A DNA stretch of 11,402 bases from Deltaproteobacteria bacterium (GTDB lineage: Bacteria > Desulfobacterota > Desulfobacteria > Desulfobacterales > JAFDCJ01). The stretch is taken from contig JAFDDW010000024.1 in assembly GCA_019310665.1 (NCBI GenBank), forward strand, positions 1-11,402. Reading direction: 5' to 3'. Positions 1-6,384 of the stretch are shown piece after piece. Every line of letters starts with the position of its first letter. The stretch's first letter is position 1. Both the position numbers and the translations under genes were made by a program. Under the pieces are notes generated by a model that did no database searches, was not told where the DNA came from, and was given only the letters and a program-made list of their open reading frames with translations.

Positions 1-1701
1 GATTTTAGCCCAGGTATCCCGCAACGTTACCGTGCGATTAAACACCAATGCGTCGGGTGTGGAATCTTTGGCGTCCACGCAGAAATAGCCCAGTCTTTCG
101 AACTGGCAGCGGCTGGCGGGCGCTGCGTCGGCCAGGCTGGGCTCGAGCTTGCAGTCGTTTAAGACCTCAAGGGAGTTCGGATTCAAGTAGGCTGTAAATT
201 CTTTGCCTTCTTCGACCTCGTTGGGGTTTTCTTTGGTGAACAGGTGATCGTAGAGACGAACCTGGGCGTCGATGGCGTGTTTGGCCGACACCCAGTGCAG
301 GGTGCCTTTTACTTTACGGCCGTCCGGTGCATCCCCTCCGCGGGTCGCCGGATCATAGGTGCAGTGAAGCTCGACGATTTCCCCCGTGGCGGGATCTTTG
401 ACGGCATCCACGCAGGTGATAAAATAGGCGTAGCGCAGACGGACCTCGCGGCCGGGAGCCAGGCGGAAGAACTTTTTGGGTGGGTCTTCCATGAAGTCGT
501 CGCGTTCGATGTAAAGCTCGCGGGAAAAGGGCACCTTGCGTGTTCCCGCCGACGGATCTCCCGGGTTGTTGATAGCTTCCAGTTCCTCTTCGTCGTCTGC
601 GGGATAGTTATCGATGATCACTTTTAAGGGATGCAACACACCCAGCACCCGGGGCGCGGTTTTGTTCAAATTTTCGCGGACGCAGTATTCCAGCAACGCC
701 ATGTCGACCAGGCTGTCGGCTTTGGCCACCCCGATGCGGTCACAAAAGTTGCGCAGGGCCTCCGGCGGATAGCCTCTGCGGCGCACGCCGGAAATGGTCG
801 GCATGCGCGGATCATCCCAGCCGTCCACATGGCCTTCTTCAACCAGCCGAATCAGTTTACGCTTGCTCAATACGGTAAAACTCAGGTTCAAGCGGGCAAA
901 CTCGATCTGCTGGGGATGGAAAACTTCCAGGTTATCCAGCACCCAGTCGTACAATTCGCGATTGGATTCAAACTCCAGGGTACAATTGGAGTGGGTGATC
1001 CCTTCAATGGAGTCCGACAAACAGTGGGTGAAATCATACATCGGGTAGATGCACCACATATTGCCGGTACGATAATGGGCGACATGCTTGATGCGATAAA
1101 GGGTCGGGTCGCGCATGATGATGTTGGGTGCGCCCATGTCGATTTTGGCCCTCAGGACGTGTTCCCCGTCCTTGAATTCGCCGGCTCGCATGCGTTCGAA
1201 CATGTCCAGATTTTCCTCGATGGAGCGCTCGCGGTAGGGGCCGTTTTTGCCGGGTGCCGTCAGGGTCCCGCGGTATTGCCGGATTTCATCGGCACTTAAA
1301 CTGTCCACGTAAGCCTTACCGGCTTTAATTAACTGCACGGCATATTCAAAAAGCTGCTCGAAGTAGTCCGAGGCGTAATACGCCCGGTCTTCCCAGTCAA
1401 ATCCCATCCAGCGCACATCTTCTTTGATCGAATCGACATATTCAATCGACTCCTTGCTCGGGTCGGTGTCATCGTAGCGCAAATTACACAGCCCGTTGAA
1501 TTCGTCGGCCAGCCCGAAATTCAGGTAAATGGACTTGGCATGGCCGATATGCAGATATCCGTTCGGCTCGGGGGGAAAGCGCGTGTGGACCCGGGCGTCG
1601 TTTTTTCCGGCCTTCAGGTCAGTTTCAATGATTTGTTTGATGAAATTTGTCGATGACGGCGCTTCAGTCGAATTATTGGTTTTGTTGTCCGGTGTTTTCA
1701 T
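1..1701 (-). CDS. glnS: Glutaminyl-tRNA synthetase (3' end cut by window)
   Basis: Class Ic aminoacyl-tRNA synthetase that attaches glutamine to tRNA-Gln in the cytoplasm using ATP. I translated it from the minus strand: 567 residues are open from the ATG at 1701 to the window edge. The start reads MKTPDNKTNNS; the signature RFPPEPNGYLHIGHAKS follows, with HIGH at residues 51-54. The KMSKS-type loop is TVLSKRK at residues 276-282. The last visible residues, LVFNRTVTLRDTWAKI, match the C-terminal anticodon-binding beta-barrel end of E. coli GlnRS, so only a few codons and the stop are missing. The start is supported by AGGAA at 1708-1712, 6 nt upstream. The N-terminus is about ten residues longer than in E. 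coli. The gene lies downstream of a tRNA-Gln on the same strand. Confidence 0.96.
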   Translation of the reverse strand, partial: MKTPDNKTNNSTEAPSSTNFIKQIIETDLKAGKNDARVHTRFPPEPNGYLHIGHAKSIYLNFGLADEFNGLCNLRYDDTDPSKESIEYVDSIKEDVRWMGFDWEDRAYYASDYFEQLFEYAVQLIKAGKAYVDSLSADEIRQYRGTLTAPGKNGPYRERSIEENLDMFERMRAGEFKDGEHVLRAKIDMGAPNIIMRDPTLYRIKHVAHYRTGNMWCIYPMYDFTHCLSDSIEGITHSNCTLEFESNRELYDWVLDNLEVFHPQQIEFARLNLSFTVLSKRKLIRLVEEGHVDGWDDPRMPTISGVRRRGYPPEALRNFCDRIGVAKADSLVDMALLEYCVRENLNKTAPRVLGVLHPLKVIIDNYPADDEEELEAINNPGDPSAGTRKVPFSRELYIERDDFMEDPPKKFFRLAPGREVRLRYAYFITCVDAVKDPATGEIVELHCTYDPATRGGDAPDGRKVKGTLHWVSAKHAIDAQVRLYDHLFTKENPNEVEEGKEFTAYLNPNSLEVLNDCKLEPSLADAAPASRCQFERLGYFCVDAKDSTPDALVFNRTVTLRDTWAKI

Positions 1702-1949
1702 AGGTATTTCCTATTTACAAATAGTGGATAATGCAAGTAATTTTTTTCTAAACCCGGTTGACAAAGTGGTATCACTATCGCATTCTGATCGTTATTCCGG
1801 CCGAAGGCCTTGAGTCCCTCGATTTTTCTTAAGACCTTGAGTTTACCGAAAGGCAAGGGAAAGGGGTACCCACTTTTGAGGTGTACCCCTGAACGCGTCG
1901 AAATGGCCCTTCGACGGATTCGACAAGCTCATCGCAGGCAGGCTCAAGG
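1702..1949. other. glnS leader / repeat-like intergenic stretch
   Basis: No gene seen. Repeated short words fill this gap: CCTTGAG occurs twice (near 1808 and 1833) and once inverted (CTCAAGG, 1943-1949), so GGCCTTGAG at 1806-1814 and CTCAAGGCC at 1943-1951 form a distant inverted pair. GGGGTAC at 1863-1869 and GTACCCC at 1883-1889 form a 7-bp stem with a 13-nt loop. TTCGAC is repeated around GGA near 1909-1923. The pattern resembles dispersed extragenic repeats rather than a gene. I found no convincing minus-strand promoter for glnS: TTGTCA (1759-1764) lacks a good -10 at the right distance. Confidence 0.45.
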
Positions 1950-1950
1950 C

Positions 1951-1998
1951 CATTAAAAAGTAAAAGCTTACGATTTCGTAAGCTTTTACTTTTTAATG
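1951..1998 (-). terminator. Strong hairpin terminator after tRNA-Gln
   Basis: Two perfect 23-nt arms (1951-1973 and 1976-1998) are separated by 2 nt; in practice a stem of about 22 bp with an ATTT loop. Two further pairs (1949-1950 with 1999-2000) extend it. Arms begin with an A-run and end with a T-run on both strands, so the structure can terminate in either direction. It lies directly after the minus-strand tRNA-Gln and before glnS, so it should end the tRNA transcript. Unusually, its proximal arm includes the tRNA 3' CCA and discriminator base. Confidence 0.8.
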
Positions 1999-2070
1999 GC
2001 TGGGGGACCAGGATTCGAACCTGAGTTAACGGGGCCAGAACCCGTCGTCCTGCCGCTAGACGATCCCCCA
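1997..2070 (-). tRNA. tRNA-Gln (anticodon CUG), CCA encoded
   Basis: Reads CAG codons and is the substrate of the neighbouring GlnRS. On the minus strand the 5' acceptor strand TGGGGGA (2070-2064) pairs fully with TCCCCCA (2007-2001). The anticodon stem ACGGG/CCCGT encloses the 7-nt loop TTCTGGC, giving anticodon CTG. The T arm is CAGG-TTCGAAT-CCTG. The U1-A72 end pair and G discriminator (2000) are typical tRNA-Gln identity elements. CCA is encoded at 1999-1997. Total 74 nt including CCA. Confidence 0.96.
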
Positions 2071-2087
2071 GTGTCGTGTAAACCTAT

Positions 2088-2125
2088 TTCCTACAGAATA
2101 AATTTTCTTGAGTCAAGAAAATTTA
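2088..2125 (-). promoter_or_regulatory. Probable tRNA-Gln promoter with a palindrome over the -35
   Basis: On the minus strand TTGACT (2116-2111, 5 of 6 to consensus) is followed after 17 nt by TAGGAA (2093-2088, weak -10). This would start transcription about 10 nt before the tRNA 5' end, a normal short tRNA leader. The -35 lies in the centre of a perfect inverted repeat with 12-bp arms, 2099-2110 and 2114-2125, spaced by 3 nt. The palindrome could be a regulator site or an upstream terminator-like structure; the sequence does not decide. Confidence 0.45.
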
Positions 2126-2456
2126 GTTTATTAAGTTGATTAGTTGATTGGTTGAATAGTTAAATAGTGAATAAAGGATTTCAATCTATTGGACTATCGG
2201 ACCTTGCTTTGATTGATTTTGATTGGACGGCAGCAGTTTATCAACCACCCGAGCTTGCATCCCGCCCTGCGGGCTTCGGTCTTCGCTCTGCGAGCTACGA
2301 TTCGACAGGTCGCATGAGGCCACCCGGGTGAAATGGTTATAGATTTCACTGGGCAGGCAGAGATGTCAGTTAATAATCCGGTAAACGCACCTAACCCTCT
2401 ATCGCTTTAAACTTAATCAACCAGTCAACCAATCAACTAATCAACTATTTCTCTAA
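2126..2456. repeat. Intergenic region framed by inverted octamer repeats
   Basis: No gene seen between tRNA-Gln and gltX. A 22-nt sequence at 2134-2155 recurs as an exact reverse complement at 2425-2446. Each copy is built of degenerate 8-nt units (consensus CYARTCAA in the 2410-2462 copy: CCAGTCAA, CCAATCAA, CTAATCAA; TTGATTAG-type units in the 2131-2172 copy). The right array runs into the gltX stop codon. Between the arms lie small hairpins: CCCGC/GCGGG (2261-2273), the palindrome CACCCGGGTG (2321-2330), and GTGAAAT/ATTTCAC (2328-2349). None has a U-run, so I do not call a gltX terminator. Confidence 0.6.
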
Positions 2457-3863
2457 TCAACTCTCCCTATTTTCTATAAATTGTATCGCCTTTTTAAGTC
2501 TCGGGATCACGCGATTGGGTCCTAAAATGGCGATAATCTCAAAAATACCCGGGCTGGCGGTTCGGCCGGTCAGCGCCACCCGCACCGGCTGGGCGATTTT
2601 ACCCAGCTTCAGGCCGGTTTCATCCATCACCGCCTTAAACACCTCTTCCAGATTCGAATGGCTGTAATCTTCCAGGGCAGCGAGTTTTTCAGTCAGGATC
2701 TTCACAGGCTCTAAAGCAGCCGGTTTGAGGAATTTTCGGGCCGCTTTTTCTTCATAGCTGATATCGCTTAAATAATAAAACAGGGCCGCCTCGGCCATGT
2801 CTTCAAGGGTTTTGCTGCGGGGCTGCAGGGTTTCAATGACCTGCAGAATATAATCATCTTCTTCGATTTCAATGCCGGCCTTTTTTAGAAACGGTTTCAA
2901 CGGATCGACCAGATCCCCTGGGGACGCTGCCATGATGTGTTCGGCGTTGAGCGCCAGCAGCTTGTCGAGATCAAAAATTCCGGCCGAACGCCCGATGTTT
3001 TCAAGATTAAAAACGTCGATGAGTTCATCGCGGGTAAAAAACTCCTGGTCTCCGTGGGACCATCCGAGGCGAACCAGGTAGTTTATCAGGGCACCGGGCA
3101 GAAACCCCATATCCCGGTACGCGGTGACCGACATCGCGCCGTGGCGCTTGCTCAATCGGGCGCGGTCGTTGCCCAGCACCATGGGCACGTGGCCAAAAGT
3201 CGGCAAAGGACTTCCCAGGGCCTTATACAGCAGTATCTGTTTGGGCGTGTTCATCACATGGTCGTCACCGCGAATAACGGTATTGATATTCATGGTGATG
3301 TCGTCGACCACCACGACAAAATTATACGTCGGTATGCCGTCGCTGCGGCAAATGATAAAATCGTCCAGCTCATCATTCTGGAATACCATATGGCCTTTAA
3401 TCACATCTTCAACCACGGTTGTGCCGGTGAGCGGGGCCTTGAAACGCACCACGGCTTTATCCGACTTATCCAGCCCTTTTTCACGGCATGAGCCGTCATA
3501 GCGCGGTTTATCCCCGGCGGCCATGGCCTTTTGCCGCATGATGTCAATTTGCTCGGGCGAACAGGTGCAATAATAGGCCTGGTTGGAGTCTATGAGTTTT
3601 TGAATATATTCCCGGTAGATATCGAAACGCTGGGTCTGGAAGTAGGGCCCCTCGTCCCAGTCGATACCGAGCCACTGCAGGGCCTCAAAAATGGCATCCA
3701 CCGAGGCCTGGGTGGAGCGTTCGGTATCCGTATCCTCGATCCGCAGGACAAATTTGCCTTGCATGTGCCGGGCGTATAACCAGTTGAATATTGCCGTGCG
3801 GGCGCCTCCCACGTGAAGATAACCGGTGGGGCTCGGCGGAAACCGCGTAATTATTTGTTCCAT
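2457..3863 (-). CDS. gltX: Glutamyl-tRNA synthetase
   Basis: Class Ic synthetase charging tRNA-Glu with glutamate. The protein starts MEQIITRFPPSPTGYLHVGG; the HIGH-type motif HVGG is at residues 17-20 and the KMSKS-type loop RLSKRHGA has SKR at 238-240. Three zinc-type cysteines (99, 101, 126) match the E. coli Cys-x-Cys...Cys pattern, but the residue two after the third is Glu rather than His, so the fourth ligand may be missing. Length 468 aa is normal. I chose the ATG at 3863 over the upstream in-frame GTG at 3872 because AAGGTG (SD-like, overlapping that GTG) sits 6 nt before the ATG. With glnS also present, this is probably a discriminating GluRS, but that is inference. Downstream are tRNA-Gln and glnS on the same strand. 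Confidence 0.97.
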   Translation of the reverse strand: MEQIITRFPPSPTGYLHVGGARTAIFNWLYARHMQGKFVLRIEDTDTERSTQASVDAIFEALQWLGIDWDEGPYFQTQRFDIYREYIQKLIDSNQAYYCTCSPEQIDIMRQKAMAAGDKPRYDGSCREKGLDKSDKAVVRFKAPLTGTTVVEDVIKGHMVFQNDELDDFIICRSDGIPTYNFVVVVDDITMNINTVIRGDDHVMNTPKQILLYKALGSPLPTFGHVPMVLGNDRARLSKRHGAMSVTAYRDMGFLPGALINYLVRLGWSHGDQEFFTRDELIDVFNLENIGRSAGIFDLDKLLALNAEHIMAASPGDLVDPLKPFLKKAGIEIEEDDYILQVIETLQPRSKTLEDMAEAALFYYLSDISYEEKAARKFLKPAALEPVKILTEKLAALEDYSHSNLEEVFKAVMDETGLKLGKIAQPVRVALTGRTASPGIFEIIAILGPNRVIPRLKKAIQFIENRES

Positions 3864-4118
3864 ATTGTTCACCTTGATAGAACTATTTTATGATTGCGCC
3901 GTCTTATAGTGTGCGAGCCATTATGACAGTAACCAGATGAAATTATTTATATTCATGATTCATTCATCTACTGCAAATGTCTTAAAATAGGTAATTAATT
4001 AGTAAATCGCCGGAGCGGCGAAATTGGCCGGCGCCCCATCCGTTTTCTTTGTATTTCTTTAAAAATCCTGCACTTATTGGTCTTTCCCAATTCACTATTT
4101 AAGCCCGGCAAAATAGAT
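3864..4118. other. Divergent intergenic region, gltX / rpmF
   Basis: No gene is supported here. On the minus strand, TATAAG at 3908-3903 resembles a -10 for gltX, with only a poor -35 (TTACTG, 3932-3927) 18 nt upstream. CGCCG-GAG-CGGCG at 4008-4020 is a small GC hairpin without a U-run. The word ATTCACTATTTAA at 4090-4102 also occurs inverted in the octamer-rich stretch near 2160-2172. A 61-codon frame from a TTG at 4077 is not accepted as a gene because it runs through the rpmF promoters. Confidence 0.4.
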
Positions 4119-4146
4119 TTGACAAATAATATTAAACGGTTATATT
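4119..4146 (+). promoter_or_regulatory. Sigma70-type promoter upstream of rpmF (distal)
   Basis: TTGACA (4119-4124, perfect -35) is followed after 16 nt by TATATT (4141-4146, 5 of 6 to the -10 consensus) in AT-rich DNA. It points toward rpmF, about 190 nt downstream, so the mRNA would carry a long leader. No tRNA or riboswitch is recognisable in that leader. Confidence 0.65.
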
Positions 4147-4233
4147 ATAAAGCTATTGGCCGCAGGGTAACTTCAATAACACAGAAGCGATCCCAGTACA
4201 AGAAAACAAAATGGATGGTTGGTTTGAAAATCC

Positions 4234-4262
4234 TTGACATTCGTCTGAATTTGAATTACTAG
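4234..4262 (+). promoter_or_regulatory. Second promoter upstream of rpmF (proximal)
   Basis: TTGACA (4234-4239, perfect -35) with TACTAG (4257-4262, weak -10) after 17 nt. Predicted start near 4270, about 65 nt before the rpmF start codon. Together with the distal site it suggests tandem promoters, a common arrangement for ribosomal protein genes. Confidence 0.5.
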
Positions 4263-4333
4263 AACCGCACCCTTGAAACTGAGTACTAATTTTTATAAAT
4301 TTATAAATATATTAGATAGTTAGGAGATTACTC

Positions 4334-4516
4334 ATGGCAGTGCCCAAGCGCAAGACTTCTAAGTCAAAACGCGACAAGCGACGAACACACCAAAAAACAA
4401 CGGCCCCGAACTTATCAACTTGTCCTGATTGCGGTGAGGCAACCCTGCCGCATCATGCCTGTCCCAGCTGCGGTTCTTACAAAGGCCGTACCGTTATTTC
4501 CAAAGATGAGGATTAA
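4334..4516 (+). CDS. rpmF: 50S ribosomal protein L32
   Basis: Small protein of the large ribosomal subunit. 60 residues, beginning MAVPKRKTSKSKRDKRR, the conserved basic N-terminus of L32. It carries the zinc-ribbon form with CPDC (30-33) and CPSC (43-46), so the zinc-binding (C+) paralogue type rather than the cysteine-free type. AGGAGA at 4322-4327 lies 6 nt before the ATG. Two TTGACA promoters precede it and a hairpin terminator follows. rpmF commonly leads a fatty-acid or phospholipid operon in bacteria; here the next gene is an acyl-CoA dehydrogenase instead of plsX. Confidence 0.96.
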   Translation: MAVPKRKTSKSKRDKRRTHQKTTAPNLSTCPDCGEATLPHHACPSCGSYKGRTVISKDED

Positions 4517-4549
4517 CGCCAAGTTTTGTCAACCATACCGGATCTGTAA

Positions 4550-4580
4550 CAACCCCCTGCCGGTGATGGGGGTTGCTTTT
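4550..4580 (+). terminator. Rho-independent terminator after rpmF
   Basis: CAACCCCC (4550-4557) pairs with GGGGGTTG (4568-4575), an 8-bp GC-rich stem with a 10-nt loop, followed by CTTTT. It lies 34 nt after the rpmF stop and would separate rpmF from the fatty-acid genes, at least partly. Confidence 0.85.
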
Positions 4581-4652
4581 ATGTCATTCTAACCCAATCC
4601 ACCAGATTAAATTATAGCTAAGATTTACAAAAAAGTTTTGTTAAAGCGGTTG

Positions 4653-4704
4653 TGCAAAATTCAGGTCGCGTATTGCTGTGGCCTGATATGACCTGAATTT
4701 TGCA
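4653..4704 (+). promoter_or_regulatory. Perfect 15-bp inverted repeat in acyl-CoA dehydrogenase leader
   Basis: TGCAAAATTCAGGTC (4653-4667) is repeated as its exact reverse complement GACCTGAATTTTGCA (4690-4704), spaced by 22 nt, with G-T pairs possible just inside and outside. The second arm ends 22 nt before the dehydrogenase ATG. It is either a two-half-site operator or a leader RNA hairpin; it is not a classical terminator because no U-run follows. I could not identify a confident promoter between the rpmF terminator and this site. Confidence 0.6.
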
Positions 4705-4726
4705 TGAAAATTAAGGAATTAAATCG

Positions 4727-6382
4727 ATGGCTTCTGAAGAAACCCAACTCCAGGGATTGGATCAAGAGTCCCGGCAAATGGTTCTGGATACCATTGCCCA
4801 GCTGAGAAAGCGGCTTTTGACCAAGGAGAAAATATTGCAATACGACCGTGAGGAGATATTCCCGGAAGAAACCATCCGCGAAATGCTGGGTCCTGAAATC
4901 GGGCTGCAATTGTTGATGCTGCCGGAGGTTTACGGCGGGATGGGGGGCGGCACACGGGACAGCTGTGCTGTGATCCGGGAGATGGCCAAGATTTGCCTGG
5001 GTATCACCACCGCTTTTTTTGCCATTCAGCTGGGTGCCGATCCGATCGTCGTCGCAGGCACCGAAGAGCAGAAACAGAAATGGCTCGGTGCCATTGCAAC
5101 AGGCAAGTCCCTGGTTGCCTATGCGGTCACCGAGCCGGATGCCGGCAGCAATGTGGTTGCCATCAAGACCAAGGCCGATCCGGTGACCAATGATGCCGGT
5201 GACATTATCGGATACAAGATAAACGGCAGCAAGCAGTTCATTTCCACCGGCCTGTACGCGGATTTTATCACCGTTCTGGCCACTACACCCGAAGGGGCCA
5301 CTTTTTTTATCATGGAAAAAGGCACTGAGGGCTACACTCCGGGAAAAGGGGAAAAAAAGCACGGGATAAGAGCTTCGAATACCTCACCGCTGACCTTTTC
5401 CGATGCCTTCGTGCCGGTAGAAAATCTGATCGGCGGCGTTGCAGGCCAGGGATTCAAACATGCCAGTAAAGTCTTCGGGTATACGCGACTGATAGTTGCC
5501 GCCATGGCCCTGGGCAGCGGTGAAGCGGCCGTGGAAATTGCCATTAATTATGCTAAGGAACGCATTCAGTTCAAGGCCCCGTTGTCGGAAAAGCAGGGGT
5601 ACACCCACAAACTGATCATTCCTCATATAGTCCGGCTGACTGCAGCGGAGGCTTTCATTGAGGAGACCGCTGAAAGACTGGATTCCGGGGAAAAAAATCT
5701 TGAAGTGGAAGGTTCGATTGCCAAGCTGTTCACCACGGAATCCGCCAACAAAGCAGCCGAAGATGCCATCCAGGCCCTGGGCGGTTACGGCTACATTGCC
5801 GAGTATGAAGTAGAAAAAATTAAACGGGACGTTCGAATTACCTGTATATACGAAGGGACCAGCGAGATTCAGCAGAATATTATCAGCATGTTTCGCTGGA
5901 AGAAAACCCGCAAATCCAAGGGCGAGTTTTACCAGTCCATCAGGGATGAGATGATGCGGCTGGACGGTGAGGCGGATGATCTCGGATGCCGGATATACGG
6001 GCTGGCCGCCGACGCGCTGAACCAGGCGGTCAATCTGGCCCACGACCAGCGATTGACCCGGCAGCAGTATATCATGTTTGCCCTGGCCGATATGATGGCC
6101 CATGTCGAGGTGGGGGCCAGCCTGGCCCGCAGGGCCTTTGATGCGGTTCAACGCGGCGGTGCCGCCGCGTTGAAAATTAAATTAATTTCCCGGCTTTTTG
6201 CCAATGAAGCCGCTCAGATGGTCTCCCAGGGCATCTTGAAAATCGTGATGGGCTGTGGGGCCTGTGATCTGAATATGACCAACGATTTTATGCAGAAAAT
6301 TGCCTACACCGAGCTGACCGCCAGCTGCCAGAATATTATAACCGACATGGACCGGCTGGCCGATATCGTATTTGAGAGGTAA
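4727..6382 (+). CDS. Acyl-CoA dehydrogenase, long form with C-terminal extension
   Basis: Flavoprotein family that oxidises an acyl thioester to the trans-2-enoyl thioester and passes electrons to ETF. Visible in order: N-terminal helical domain (about 1-130), middle beta domain with the FAD/substrate motif TEPDAGSN (135-142) and QFIST (170-174), then the C-terminal helical domain with QALGGYGY (349-356) and CIYEGTSEIQ, where Glu376 of YEGT is the usual catalytic base. Key residues look intact. At 551 aa it is about 160 residues longer than typical short- and medium-chain members; the extra tail (about 391-551) recalls the VLCAD/ACAD9 layout, whose tail binds membranes. AAGGA at 4711-4715 supports the start. 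fabG begins 2 nt after its stop, so the two are almost surely co-translated. Its substrate, CoA- or ACP-bound, cannot be told from sequence. Confidence 0.93.
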   Translation: MASEETQLQGLDQESRQMVLDTIAQLRKRLLTKEKILQYDREEIFPEETIREMLGPEIGLQLLMLPEVYGGMGGGTRDSCAVIREMAKICLGITTAFFAIQLGADPIVVAGTEEQKQKWLGAIATGKSLVAYAVTEPDAGSNVVAIKTKADPVTNDAGDIIGYKINGSKQFISTGLYADFITVLATTPEGATFFIMEKGTEGYTPGKGEKKHGIRASNTSPLTFSDAFVPVENLIGGVAGQGFKHASKVFGYTRLIVAAMALGSGEAAVEIAINYAKERIQFKAPLSEKQGYTHKLIIPHIVRLTAAEAFIEETAERLDSGEKNLEVEGSIAKLFTTESANKAAEDAIQALGGYGYIAEYEVEKIKRDVRITCIYEGTSEIQQNIISMFRWKKTRKSKGEFYQSIRDEMMRLDGEADDLGCRIYGLAADALNQAVNLAHDQRLTRQQYIMFALADMMAHVEVGASLARRAFDAVQRGGAAALKIKLISRLFANEAAQMVSQGILKIVMGCGACDLNMTNDFMQKIAYTELTASCQNIITDMDRLADIVFER

Positions 6383-6384
6383 GC

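Noticed and set aside
244..1299. Plus-strand reading frames of 127 and 222 codons over glnS
   Set aside because: They lie antisense to a certain GlnRS gene whose frame is intact; composition is that of a shadow frame.
1758..1786. Plus-strand TTGACA at 1758 with CATTCT 17 nt later
   Set aside because: No plus-strand gene follows for over 2 kb and the -10 matches only three positions; likely chance.
2131..2462. CRISPR array
   Set aside because: Repeats are 8-nt, degenerate and contiguous, with no unique spacers of 30-40 nt and no cas genes.
2937..3491. 184-codon plus-strand frame within gltX
   Set aside because: Antisense shadow of the intact GluRS gene; no family signature.
3864..3872. GTG start of gltX at 3872
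   Set aside because: That GTG overlaps the AAGGTG ribosome site for the ATG at 3863, and the extra residues are not family-like.
4077..4262. 61-codon plus-strand reading frame upstream of rpmF
   Set aside because: It begins at TTG without a ribosome site, runs through two promoter-like sequences, and the predicted protein resembles no family I know.
5384..6151. 255-codon minus-strand frame over the acyl-CoA dehydrogenase
   Set aside because: Antisense to a gene with complete catalytic motifs; no ribosome site or recognisable domain.
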